Source of the DNA: Sphingomonas azotifigens NBRC 15497
GTDB lineage: Bacteria > Pseudomonadota > Alphaproteobacteria > Sphingomonadales > Sphingomonadaceae
Reading direction: 5' to 3'
Assembly (NCBI RefSeq): GCF_002091475.1
Contig: NZ_BCTR01000027.1
Location: 1 to 64,000, forward strand
Length of the DNA stretch: 64,000 nucleotides
A model generated the notes under the pieces. The model made no database searches. It was not told where the DNA came from and saw nothing but the letters and a program-made list of their open reading frames with translations. Positions 48,678 through 57,310 of this stretch are shown here, in pieces. The position numbers and the translations under genes were made by a program. Each line of letters begins with the position of its first letter. Position 1 is the stretch's first letter.

Positions 48678-50233
48678 TGCGGACGGACGCAGTGACCCTG
48701 CCGCTGGCGCCCGCGGGCGCGGCGACCGAACGGCCGATCTCGATCGCGATCGTCGCGATGGGCGGCCAGGGCGGCGGCGTGCTGACCGGATGGCTGGTCC
48801 GCCTGGCCGAGGATGCCGGCTGGGTGGCGCAATCCACCTCGGTCCCCGGCGTGGCGCAGCGCACCGGCGCGACGATCTATTATGTCGAGATGATGCCCGC
48901 CGCGAACGGGCGCAGACCGATCCTCGCCCAGATGCCGACGCCGGGGGACGTCGACATCGTTCTCGCATCCGAATTCATGGAAGCCGGCCGTTCGATCCTG
49001 CGCGGCATCGTCACGCCCGACCGCACGACGCTGATCGCTTCCAGCCACCGCTCGCTGGCGATCGGGGAGAAGAGCGCGCCGGGCGAGGGCATCGCCGACA
49101 GCGGTGCGGTGGTCGAGGCGATCGGCGTCACCGCCCGACGGCAGATCGTGTTCGACATGGACGCGCTCGCGGTGCGGAACGGCAGCGTGATCTCGGCGGC
49201 GATGTTCGGCGCGCTGGCGGGATCGGAGGCGCTGCCATTCGACGTCGCAGCCTTCCATGCGGTGATCCAGCACGAAGGCAAGGGCGTCGCCGCCAGCCTC
49301 AAGGCATTCGACGCAGCCTATGATCGGGCCCGATCGGGGCCACCGCCCGCGGCGACCGCGCCGGCGCCGGTCCCCGCAGCCCCGACGGCGCCGGCCGACC
49401 GGCGTGCCGCACGTCTGCTCGCGCGCCTGCACGACGTGGTGCCGGAGCCGTGCCGCGCCATGGCCCGCGCGGGCCTGGCAAAGGTCGTCGATTTCCAGGA
49501 CGAACGTTATGGCGACGAGTATCTGGACCTTCTCGGCCAGGCGGTCGAACTCGATCGCATGCTCGGCGGCGAGGCGCAGGGCCACGCCTTATCGCTGAAC
49601 GCGGCCAAATACATCGCCAACGCCATGGCCTATGACGATGTGATCCGCGTCGCCGACCTCAAGACCCGCGCCGGCCGCCGAGCCCGTGTCGAGCGCGAGG
49701 TGGGGGTACGGCCCGAGCAGCTTCTCCACACCGTCGAGTATATGCACCCGCGGATGGAGGAAGTGACCGGTACCCTGCCGCTGCGCCTCGGGCGCTGGGT
49801 GCAGGCGCGGCCACGCCTCTATGCCTGGCTCGATCGCCGGGTGAACAAGGGGCGGCGGGTGCGGACCTATTCGCTGCGCTGGTTCGTGGCGCTGTACCTG
49901 CTCGGCGGGCTGCGCGGCCTGCGGCGCGGGTCGCTCCGCCATGCGGAGGAAGTCGCGCATCGCGACGCCTGGCTGCGCCACGCGCGGGAAGCGGCGCTGC
50001 GCGACTATGCATTGGGGGTCGAGGTGTTGAAGTGCCGCCGCCTGGTCAAAGGCTATTCGGACACCCATGCCCGCGGCCTGTCCAAGTTCGACCGCGTCAC
50101 CGCGGCGATTCGCCGGATCGAGGATCGGCCCGATGCCGTCGACTGGGCACGCCGCCTGCGCGAGATCGCGGTGAAGGATGGCGACGACGGCAGCCTGGAC
50201 GGGGCGATCCGGACGGTCGAGTCCTTCTGCTGA
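48674..50233 (+). CDS. iorB: Indolepyruvate oxidoreductase beta subunit with C-terminal extension
   Basis: A 519-residue protein. Its first 200 residues are the gamma/beta-type domain of 2-oxoacid oxidoreductases (IAIVAMGGQGGGVLTGWLVR, STSVPGVAQRTGATIYYVEM). A Pro/Ala-rich linker (about 225-245) leads to a 270-residue helical extension of the DUF6537 type, as found at the C-terminus of large fused aerobic enzymes (EPCRAMARAGLAKVVDFQDE, AAKYIANAMAYDDVIRVADL, YSDTHARGLSKFDRVTAA). In many proteobacteria alpha and beta parts are one polypeptide; here they are split with a 4-base overlap. Confidence 0.88.
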   Translation: MMRTDAVTLPLAPAGAATERPISIAIVAMGGQGGGVLTGWLVRLAEDAGWVAQSTSVPGVAQRTGATIYYVEMMPAANGRRPILAQMPTPGDVDIVLASEFMEAGRSILRGIVTPDRTTLIASSHRSLAIGEKSAPGEGIADSGAVVEAIGVTARRQIVFDMDALAVRNGSVISAAMFGALAGSEALPFDVAAFHAVIQHEGKGVAASLKAFDAAYDRARSGPPPAATAPAPVPAAPTAPADRRAARLLARLHDVVPEPCRAMARAGLAKVVDFQDERYGDEYLDLLGQAVELDRMLGGEAQGHALSLNAAKYIANAMAYDDVIRVADLKTRAGRRARVEREVGVRPEQLLHTVEYMHPRMEEVTGTLPLRLGRWVQARPRLYAWLDRRVNKGRRVRTYSLRWFVALYLLGGLRGLRRGSLRHAEEVAHRDAWLRHAREAALRDYALGVEVLKCRRLVKGYSDTHARGLSKFDRVTAAIRRIEDRPDAVDWARRLREIAVKDGDDGSLDGAIRTVESFC

Positions 50234-50307
50234 CCGGCGATCCGATTGACCCGCGCCGCCGCCCACCGGCATAGCGGCGCGGTCGATCGGTGCAGGGAAG
50301 GGCGAAC

Positions 50308-50793
50308 ATGGCAGAACTGGAGATGGACGGTTTGGCCGTACCACGCCCGCCCGAGACGCAGGACGCGCTGGAGCGCAACCTCTCCTACCTCGTCAATCGC
50401 CTGTCGGCGGTCGGCCAGGCGGCGCAGAACCGGCGGCTGGCGGCGTGTGGGGTCAACACCGTCACGCTGCGCACGCTGTCGGTGCTCTACATCCAGGACG
50501 GGCTGACGGTGAACGAGATCACCGCCCGCGCCTTTGCCGAACAATCCACCGCCAGCCGCGCGATCGATTCGATGGTCACGGCCGGGCTGCTCGAGCGGCG
50601 GATACCCCCCGGCGACCAGCGTCGCCGCGAGATCGGCCTCACCGAGGCGGGCCGGGCGCTGCTTCTCCAATGCTGGCCCCATATGGCCGAGCACAATGCC
50701 CGGTTGGTCGAGGGGATCGACGCCGACGACCTCGAAACCTGTCGGCGCGTGCTGGCGCGCATGATCGAGAATGTACGCGCGCAAGGCAGCTGA
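50308..50793 (+). CDS. MarR-family regulator 2
   Basis: A 161-residue MarR regulator. The HTH reads LTVNEITARAFAEQSTASRA-IDSMVTAGLLER and the wing RRIPPGDQRRREIGLTEAGR. The preceding ALERNLSYLVNRLSAVGQAA is the first dimerisation helix. It sits inside the ior block, 75 bases after iorB and before an operator for the next operon; the same palindrome precedes iorA. It thus probably controls both units as a repressor released by an aryl-CoA or acid. The ATG after agggaag is chosen. Confidence 0.9.
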   Translation: MAELEMDGLAVPRPPETQDALERNLSYLVNRLSAVGQAAQNRRLAACGVNTVTLRTLSVLYIQDGLTVNEITARAFAEQSTASRAIDSMVTAGLLERRIPPGDQRRREIGLTEAGRALLLQCWPHMAEHNARLVEGIDADDLETCRRVLARMIENVRAQGS

Positions 50794-50825
50794 CGCTTGA
50801 CTCCCCCTCGCGGCTGCCTAGGATG

Positions 50826-50839
50826 TATGCAAATGCATA
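50826..50839. promoter_or_regulatory. Palindromic operator upstream of the acyl-CoA synthetase operon
   Basis: tatgca aa tgcata: perfect six-base arms with the same centre as the site before iorA, between the MarR stop and the synthetase start (44 bases ahead of the ATG). Confidence 0.75.
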
Positions 50840-50883
50840 TATAGGCGCGATGGCGATCGATGCGCCGGCGAAGGGGAGGGGTG

Positions 50884-52497
50884 ATGCGCACCGAAACGAC
50901 ATTTTCGAGGTTCGTCTCGGCGGCCGAGACCTATCGCGATCGCCCGTTCCTCGCGGTGCTGCCCGAAACCGCTGCGCTGTACGGCATCGAGGCCGGCGAG
51001 ATCGGCTATGGCGCGATGCTCGATCGCGTCCTCGCATGGCAGCAGCGACTGGCGCAGGCCGGGTTCGGCGTCGGCACGCGCGTGGGCCTGCTGCTGCAGA
51101 ACCGGCCGGTGTTCGTCGAGATCTGGTTCGCGCTGAACGGTCTCGGTGCGTCGGTCGTCCCGCTCAATCCGGACCTGCGCCGCAGCGAGCTCGAATATGT
51201 GATCGGCCATTCCGAAATGCAGGCGGCGTTCGTGCTGCCGGAGCGCCGCGAGGAAGTGGCGGCGGCAGCGCGCAGCGTCGGCAATGCCATGGCGGTGACG
51301 ACGCCCGGCGAGGCGATCCCGCCGCTCGCCCGTCCGGCCGCCGCCGCGCCGGCACCCGATTCCACCACCGAAGCGGCGCTGCTCTACACCTCGGGCACCA
51401 CCGGAAGCCCCAAGGGTTGCGTGCTCACCAACGCCTATTTCCTGCAATCCGGCGACTGGTACCGCGATGTCGGCGGATTGATCTCGCTGCGCACCGGTGC
51501 GGAACGGATGCTGACGCCGCTCCCCGTGTTCCACATGAATGCAATGGCGGTCTCGGTCCTGGCGATGGTGACGATGGGCGGCTGTTTGATTTTGCTCGAT
51601 CGCTTCCATCCGAGCAGCTGGTGGCAGTCGGTACGGCAGAGCAGGGCGACCTGCCTTCACTATCTGGGGGTGATGCCGTCGATCCTGATGAAGGCGCCCG
51701 AAACCCCGGAGGATCGCGCGCACGCGGTGCGCTTCGGCTTCGGCGCCGGCGTGCCGGGTGCGCTGCACGGCGCGTTCGAGGCGCGTTTCGGCTTTCCGCT
51801 GATCGAGGCCTGGGCGATGACGGAGACCGGCGGCGGCGGCACGATCTGCGCGTCGCGGGAGCCGCGCAAGATCGGGACGAGCTGCTTCGGGCGGCCGTCG
51901 CGCGACGTCGAGATCCGGATCGTCGACGATCAGGGGGCCGATGTGGCGGGGGAGACGCCCGGCGAACTGCTCGTCCGCCGCACCGGGGACGATCCCCGCA
52001 AGGGCTTCTTCCGCGAGTATCTGAAGAACCCGGAGGCGACCGAGGAAGCATGGCAGGGCGGCTGGTTCCACACCGGCGACATCGTCGCGCGCGATGCCGA
52101 CGGCGATCTGCATTTCGTCGATCGCAAGAAGAACGTGATCCGCCGGTCGGGCGAGAACATCGCCGCAGTCGAGGTGGAGACCGTGCTCGCCCGCCATCCG
52201 CGGATCCAGCAAGTGGCGATCGCCGCGACGCCGGATGCCGTGCGCGGCGATGAGGTGGCTGCGCTGATCGTCTGCGATCCCGCGCAGCGCAGCGCCGAAA
52301 CCGCCGAGGCGATCGTGCGCTGGAGCCTCGACCAGATGGCCTATTACAAGGCACCCGGCTGGGTGGCGTTCGTCGACGCCCTGCCGCGCACGCCGACCGA
52401 GAAGATTCTCCGCGCCGCGCTGAAGGACCAGGTGGCGCAGGTGATGGCGGAGGGCGGGTTCGTCGATACGCGCGCGCTCAAGAAGCGGCAGGTCTGA
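50884..52497 (+). CDS. AMP-forming acyl-CoA synthetase/CoA ligase
   Basis: A 537-residue member of the ANL superfamily. The AMP-binding P-loop is YTSGTTGSPKG (about 168-178); then PVFHMNAMAVSVLAMV, the AWAMTETGGGG A5 motif, GWFHTGDIVARDADGDLHFV, and the hinge DRKKNVIRRSGENIAAVEVE. PTEKILRAALK bears the C-terminal catalytic Lys. It activates an acid, probably aromatic or heteroaromatic, to its CoA thioester. A strong ribosome site (gaaggggaggg) precedes the ATG. The stop overlaps the thiolase start, placing the two products in one pathway. Confidence 0.9.
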   Translation: MRTETTFSRFVSAAETYRDRPFLAVLPETAALYGIEAGEIGYGAMLDRVLAWQQRLAQAGFGVGTRVGLLLQNRPVFVEIWFALNGLGASVVPLNPDLRRSELEYVIGHSEMQAAFVLPERREEVAAAARSVGNAMAVTTPGEAIPPLARPAAAAPAPDSTTEAALLYTSGTTGSPKGCVLTNAYFLQSGDWYRDVGGLISLRTGAERMLTPLPVFHMNAMAVSVLAMVTMGGCLILLDRFHPSSWWQSVRQSRATCLHYLGVMPSILMKAPETPEDRAHAVRFGFGAGVPGALHGAFEARFGFPLIEAWAMTETGGGGTICASREPRKIGTSCFGRPSRDVEIRIVDDQGADVAGETPGELLVRRTGDDPRKGFFREYLKNPEATEEAWQGGWFHTGDIVARDADGDLHFVDRKKNVIRRSGENIAAVEVETVLARHPRIQQVAIAATPDAVRGDEVAALIVCDPAQRSAETAEAIVRWSLDQMAYYKAPGWVAFVDALPRTPTEKILRAALKDQVAQVMAEGGFVDTRALKKRQV

Positions 52498-53666
52498 TGC
52501 GGGCGCGCGCGTCGTACGAGGGGGTGGTCGTCTGCGCGCCGGTGACGGTGCCCTATCGGCGCTTCTCCGATCGCTCGGCCCATTGGTGGGCCGGCCGCGC
52601 GATGCGCGGGCTCGTGGACGCGGCGGGGCTGGCGCCAACCGACTTCGACGGCTTCTGCTTCGCCAGCTTCACGAGCGTGCCGGACAGCGCGGTGGGGATG
52701 ATCCAGCATCTCGGGCTCACGCCGCGCTGGCTCGATCATCTGCCGACCGGCGGGGCGAGCGGGATCATGGCGCTGCGCCGCGCGGCGCGGGCGGTGCAGT
52801 GCGGCGATGCCGAAATCGTCGCCTGCGTCGCGGCCGATACCAACCATCTCGACAGTTTCCGCCAAGGGCTGGCCGGCTTCTCGCGCTTCTCGCGGGATGC
52901 GGTCTATCCCTATGGCTTTGGCGGGCCGAACGCGACCTTCGCGCTGATCACCGATGCCTATATGCGCCGTCACGGCGTCACCCGCGCGGATTTCGGCCGG
53001 TTGTGCGTCGCCCAGCGCAGCAATGCGGCGAGCAACCCCTTGGCCTTGCAGCGTCGGCCGCTGACCTTGGAGGCGTATCTGGCCGCCCGCCCGATCGCCG
53101 ATCCGGTCCATCTCTATGATTGCGTGATGCCCTGCGCCGGTGCGGAGGCATTCCTGGTCACCACCCCCGAGGTCGCCGCACGCCGCGGCCTTCCGGTCGC
53201 CCGGCTGCTGTCGACGATCGAGCGGCACAATGCCTTCCCGACCGATCCGGTGCAGGGGCGCGGCGGCTGGGCGATGGATGTCGATGCGCTGTGGGAGAGC
53301 GCCGGTATCGGGCCGGGCGACGTCGATACGGTGCAGGTCTATGACGATTATCCGGTGATCGTCGCCATGCAGCTCGCCGATCTCGGCTTTTGCGCGCCGG
53401 GCGAGATCGCGGCCTTTCTGCGCTCGACGCGCTTCGAGATCGACGGCGACCTGCCGCTCAACACCAATGGCGGCCAGCTTTCGGCGGGGCAGGCCGGCGC
53501 GGCGGGCGGCTTCCAGAACGTGACCGAGGGGCTGCGCCAGGTGCTGGGCTGTCCGCTCGGCGCGCAGGTGCCCGAGGCGCGGCGGGCGCTGCTCTCCGGC
53601 TTCGGCCTGGTCAATTATGATCGCGGCGTCTGTACCGGCGCCGCGGTGATCGAGCGGCTGGCATGA
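52497..53666 (+). CDS. Thiolase-like (SCP-x/Ltp2-type) protein without the usual nucleophilic Cys
   Basis: A 389-residue thiolase fold of the lipid-transfer/SCP-x branch: MIQHLGLTPRWLDHLPTGGA, GDAEIVACVAADTNHLD, YGFGGPNATFALITDAYMRR and VQVYDDYPVIVAMQLADLGF with CAPGEI are typical. The normal Cys (in GxCSG) is Ala87 here (GGASG), and the C-terminal GHP His is replaced in NTNGGQLSAGQAGAAGG. Ltp2-type proteins with such losses act as retro-aldolases when bound to a DUF35 partner, and the next gene encodes one. A retro-aldol or retro-Claisen cleavage of a CoA intermediate is inferred. Confidence 0.87.
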   Translation: MRARASYEGVVVCAPVTVPYRRFSDRSAHWWAGRAMRGLVDAAGLAPTDFDGFCFASFTSVPDSAVGMIQHLGLTPRWLDHLPTGGASGIMALRRAARAVQCGDAEIVACVAADTNHLDSFRQGLAGFSRFSRDAVYPYGFGGPNATFALITDAYMRRHGVTRADFGRLCVAQRSNAASNPLALQRRPLTLEAYLAARPIADPVHLYDCVMPCAGAEAFLVTTPEVAARRGLPVARLLSTIERHNAFPTDPVQGRGGWAMDVDALWESAGIGPGDVDTVQVYDDYPVIVAMQLADLGFCAPGEIAAFLRSTRFEIDGDLPLNTNGGQLSAGQAGAAGGFQNVTEGLRQVLGCPLGAQVPEARRALLSGFGLVNYDRGVCTGAAVIERLA

Positions 53667-54871
53667 GGCGGCAGCAGCCCCCGCGCCCGGTGCGCGATCC
53701 GCTGACCCGCCCGGTCGAGCGGCAGGTGCCGCCGGCCCCGCGCAGCCGCGCGATGCACGCGATGTCGGCGCGCGCGGCGCAGGGCCGGTTCGTGCTGCAA
53801 CGCTGCACCGAATGCGAGGCCGTCACCTATCCGCCGCGCGACATCTGCCCGGTCTGCTGGGGCGAACTGGCCTGGGCAGACCAGCCGCGCGGCGCGACCA
53901 TCCTCGCCGCGACCATGATCCGGGTGACGACGGACCTGTATTTCCACGCGCATTTGCCCTGGCGGATCGGCACCGTCGCGCTCGATGCCGGGCCGGTGGC
54001 GATCGTGCATCTCCACCGCGACCTCGCGGTCGGGGATCGCGCGACGATGCGGCTGATGCTCGACAAGGGCGGCAATGCGGCGCTGTTCGCGCTGCCCGAA
54101 CAGGAAGGGAACCCGATGGCCGATCCGCAGTGGCGCGAATTCGTGGTGCCGGTGCAGGACCGCGCCGTGCTGGTGACCGATGGCGACACGGCGCTGGGCA
54201 AGGCGGTGGTCCGCGCGCTGGTGGCGGCGGGCGCGCACAGCGTCCTGGTCGGCACGTCGACTCCCGGCGTGCCGATGCCGGCGGAAGGCGATCCGGAGCA
54301 GGTGCGGCAGGTGCCGCTCGATCTTACGGACAGCCAGTCGGTGACGCATTGCATCGCCCAATTGGGTGGCCCGATCGACATCGTCGTCAACACCGCGCGC
54401 TTCGTGCGGCCGGGCGGCGTCAGCGCCGGTGGCCGCCTGCTGCACCAGCAGCGCGCGCTGGACGTCGGGGTTCTCGGCCTTTTGCGCCTCGCCGAGGCGG
54501 TGGCGCCGGTCCTTGCCGGGCGGCCGGCGGGCGCCTTTGTCGACCTGCTCTCCATCCATGCGCTGGTCGGCGACGCGCGCTTCGCCGGCTTCTCCGCCGC
54601 CGAGGCCGCGCGCCATTCGCTGCTGCAGAGCTTCCGGCACGAGATGCGCGCCACGGGCGTGCGCGTGCTGTCGGTCTTCTTCGGGGCGATCGACGACGAG
54701 GATCACCAGTCGGTGCCCTTTCCCCACATTGCGCCCGATCGGCTTGCCCAGGGCGTGATCGAGGCGCTCGCATCGGGCCGCGAACAACAGGCGGTCGGCG
54801 ACGTCGCGCGTGACCTGATGGCGCGCTGGCTCGCCGATCCGGCAACCACGAACCGGGAGAACAACCTATGA
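53663..54871 (+). CDS. DUF35 zinc-ribbon/OB protein fused to a degenerate SDR
   Basis: A 402-residue fusion. Residues about 40-140 are a DUF35 domain: zinc-ribbon Cys48, Cys51, Cys62 and Cys65 in RCTECEAVTYPPRDICPVCW, then an OB-fold. Residues 165-400 are an SDR fold with nucleotide motif TDGDTALGK but with the active-site Tyr and Lys replaced (FAGFSAAEAARHS gives Phe310 and Glu314). DUF35 proteins are obligate partners of thiolase-like enzymes such as Ltp2 or BbsB; here the partner gene overlaps upstream. The added SDR domain would bind a dinucleotide or product without normal redox chemistry. Start overlaps the thiolase stop; the stop overlaps the cyclase start. Confidence 0.88.
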   Translation: MRRQQPPRPVRDPLTRPVERQVPPAPRSRAMHAMSARAAQGRFVLQRCTECEAVTYPPRDICPVCWGELAWADQPRGATILAATMIRVTTDLYFHAHLPWRIGTVALDAGPVAIVHLHRDLAVGDRATMRLMLDKGGNAALFALPEQEGNPMADPQWREFVVPVQDRAVLVTDGDTALGKAVVRALVAAGAHSVLVGTSTPGVPMPAEGDPEQVRQVPLDLTDSQSVTHCIAQLGGPIDIVVNTARFVRPGGVSAGGRLLHQQRALDVGVLGLLRLAEAVAPVLAGRPAGAFVDLLSIHALVGDARFAGFSAAEAARHSLLQSFRHEMRATGVRVLSVFFGAIDDEDHQSVPFPHIAPDRLAQGVIEALASGREQQAVGDVARDLMARWLADPATTNRENNL

Positions 54872-55665
54872 CCGACCCCGCCGATGCCCTCGCCGCCCTG
54901 GTCGACGGCCTCGCCGCCGGCGCAATCCGGGTCGTCGATCTCACCAATACCTTGTCACCGGACTTTCCGGTGATCGTGCTCCCCGCCGAATTCGGCCAGT
55001 GCGCGCCGTTCCGGATGGAGCCGGTCTCGCGCTATGACGGCGACGGTCCGGCCTGGTACTGGAACAACATCTCGATGAACGAGCATACCGGCACGCATTT
55101 CGACGCGCCGGCGCATTGGATCACCGGCCGCGACCTGCCGGAGGGCACCGTCGACCGGGTGGCGCCGCGCGACTTCGTCCATCCCGCTGTCGTGATCGAC
55201 ATCAGCGCGGAGAGCGCGGCGGACGAGGATTTCGTCGTCACCCGCGCGCTGCTGGAGGCGTGGGAGGCGCGCCACGGCCGCATTCCCCCGCGCCACTGGG
55301 TGTTGCTGCGCACCGATTGGTACAAGCGGGTCGGCACGCCCGAATATCTCAACCTGAAGGCCGATGGCGCCCATTCGCCGGGGCCGGACGGCGACGCGAT
55401 GCGCTTCCTGGTCCATGCGCGCGATTGCGTCGGGCTGGGCGTGGAGACCGTCGGCACCGATGCCGGGCAGGCCTCGCGCTTCGACGAGCCGCTGCCGGCG
55501 CACACCATCCTGCACGGCAATGGCCGCTACGGGCTGCAATGCCTGACCAACCTCGACAAGCTGCCGGTGTTCGGCGCGGTGATCCTGGCCAGCCCGCTGA
55601 AGATCCAGGGCGGATCGGGCAGCCCGTTGCGGGTCGTCGCGCTGGTCGCGGGGCGGGCCGGCTGA
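54868..55665 (+). CDS. Cyclase family protein (kynurenine-formamidase-like metal hydrolase)
   Basis: A 265-residue member of the cyclase/KynB family. The metal motif HTGTHFDAPAHW supplies the His and Asp ligands, and VVDLTNTLSPDFPV at the start and HTILHGNGRYGLQCLTNLD near the end are family signatures. Members hydrolyse amides or lactones, including N-formylkynurenine and isatin. In this operon a role in opening an amide or lactone intermediate is plausible. The gene is coupled to the DUF35-SDR fusion by a 4-base overlap. Confidence 0.88.
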   Translation: MTDPADALAALVDGLAAGAIRVVDLTNTLSPDFPVIVLPAEFGQCAPFRMEPVSRYDGDGPAWYWNNISMNEHTGTHFDAPAHWITGRDLPEGTVDRVAPRDFVHPAVVIDISAESAADEDFVVTRALLEAWEARHGRIPPRHWVLLRTDWYKRVGTPEYLNLKADGAHSPGPDGDAMRFLVHARDCVGLGVETVGTDAGQASRFDEPLPAHTILHGNGRYGLQCLTNLDKLPVFGAVILASPLKIQGGSGSPLRVVALVAGRAG

Positions 55666-55685
55666 GCGCTGGCCGGAAATACAAA

Positions 55686-55727
55686 GGCCTGGGCCGCCCG
55701 CGCAATACCGCCCGCGTGCCCCAGGCC
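55686..55727 (+). promoter_or_regulatory. Hairpin between the cyclase and permease genes
   Basis: Arms ggcctggg and cccaggcc, 26 bases apart, in the 115-base gap; the loop contains a partial direct repeat ccgcccgcg. It may attenuate or stabilise the polycistronic message. No T-run follows. Confidence 0.4.
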
Positions 55728-55780
55728 CAAAGGTGCGGATAACGCTTCGAAAAACGGGGCAACGAAGAGGAGGGCGCGGC

Positions 55781-57277
55781 ATGGCCGAGACTGCAGGGAC
55801 CATCGCCGCGCAACCCGCTACGGCACCGTCCGGGCTGATGGCCGGGACGCTGGGCAGCGGCGACATCATCTTCATGATCCTCGCCTGCGCGGCGCCGATG
55901 GGCGTGCTGGCGGGGCTGATCCCGCTCGCGCTCGCCTTCGGCAACGGCGTGGGGACGCCGGGCACGCTGCTGCTCGTCTGCGGGGCGATGCTGCTGTTCG
56001 CGGCCGGCTATGTCCGCATGATCCCGCACATCCGCAATGCCGGCGCCTTCTATGCCTATATCGCCGCCAGCCTGAACAAGGAGGCGGGGATTGCCGCGGC
56101 CTATGTCGCGGTCGCCGCCTATGTCTGCGCGGCGACGTCGATTTTGGGTGCGCTCTGCTTCTTCCTGTCCGATTTCGTGCGGCAGATGCTCGGCGTATCA
56201 ACCCGCTGGGAGCTGTGGGCGGTGGCGAGCATCGCGTTGGTGGCGTGGCTCGGCTATCACAAGATCACCATGGCGGCGAAGGTGCTGACGGTGGCGCTGC
56301 TGCTCGAAGTGGGCGTGATCCTGGTGCTGGACCTGGCGATCCTGGTCGACAAGGGCTGGGCCGGGATCAGCTTCGCCAGCTTCACGCCCGCGGCCATCTT
56401 CGCGCCGGGCCTCGGCATTTCGGTGATCTACGCGATCAACGGCTGTGTCGGCTTCGAGGCGACGGCGATCTACCAGGAAGAGGCGCGCGACCGCGAACGT
56501 ACGATCCCGCGCGCCACCTATGGCGCGATCCTGGTGCTCGGCACCTTCTACGTGCTCTCGTCCTGGTGCCTGGTGCTCAGCATCACCCCCGGCGACGTCA
56601 AGGCGGCGGCCGGGGCAGACCCGGGCCGGCTGGTGGCGCGGGTCGCCGAACGCTATCTCGGCGGCATCGGCCGCGACGTGCTGTCGTTGCTCACCATCAC
56701 CAGCCTGTTCGCCTCGGTGCTGGGCTTCTTCAACAACATCACCCGCTATCTTTTCGCGCTCGCCCGCGACGGCCTCGCGCCGGGCGTGCTGGCACGGGTC
56801 CATCCGCGCCATGGCTCGCCCTCGGCGGCGTGCTTCGTGCTGACCGCGATCCTGTCGCTGGTGGTGGGGGCCTTCGCGCTGGCCGGGCTCGATCCGCTGC
56901 TCAACCTGGCGACCAGCCTGTCGTCGATGGGCGCGGTGGGCCTGATGCTGCTGCTCACCACGACCTCGCTGTCGGTGCCGATCTTCTTCGCGCGGCGCGG
57001 CGAGGTGTCGTTCGGCAAGACGCTCGCGCCGTTTCTCGGTGGGGTGCTGATCGCGATCGCGACCTATCTGTCGCTGACGAATTATTCGGCGCTCACCGGC
57101 ACCACGCTGGCGATCGTCAATGATCTGCCGTTCCTCTTCGTCCCCCTCGCCGCCGCCGGCTTCCTGCACGGCCTGTATCTGAAGCGGCGGCGGCCGGCGC
57201 TCTATGCGCGCGTCGGCACCACCCAGGTCGACATCCTGCCCGGCGAGGAAAAGGCCGGCGCGATGGCGGCCGCCTGA
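55781..57277 (+). CDS. APC-family amino acid/amine permease
   Basis: A 498-residue transporter with about 12 membrane helices. Family marks are GDIIFMILACAAPMGVLAGL near the start, VRMIPHIRNAGAFYAYIAAS with LNKEAGIAAAYVAVAAYVC, YAINGCVGFEATAIYQEEAR (APC motif), RTIPRATYGAILVLGTFYVL, and NNITRYLFALARDG. It imports amino acids, amines or related compounds. This suits a nitrogen-containing substrate for the block. The ATG after gaagaggaggg is chosen; an upstream frame lacks a ribosome site. Confidence 0.9.
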   Translation: MAETAGTIAAQPATAPSGLMAGTLGSGDIIFMILACAAPMGVLAGLIPLALAFGNGVGTPGTLLLVCGAMLLFAAGYVRMIPHIRNAGAFYAYIAASLNKEAGIAAAYVAVAAYVCAATSILGALCFFLSDFVRQMLGVSTRWELWAVASIALVAWLGYHKITMAAKVLTVALLLEVGVILVLDLAILVDKGWAGISFASFTPAAIFAPGLGISVIYAINGCVGFEATAIYQEEARDRERTIPRATYGAILVLGTFYVLSSWCLVLSITPGDVKAAAGADPGRLVARVAERYLGGIGRDVLSLLTITSLFASVLGFFNNITRYLFALARDGLAPGVLARVHPRHGSPSAACFVLTAILSLVVGAFALAGLDPLLNLATSLSSMGAVGLMLLLTTTSLSVPIFFARRGEVSFGKTLAPFLGGVLIAIATYLSLTNYSALTGTTLAIVNDLPFLFVPLAAAGFLHGLYLKRRRPALYARVGTTQVDILPGEEKAGAMAAA

Positions 57278-57310
57278 TCGCCGGATCGACCTTCCCCTTC
57301 GGAGTATAGG

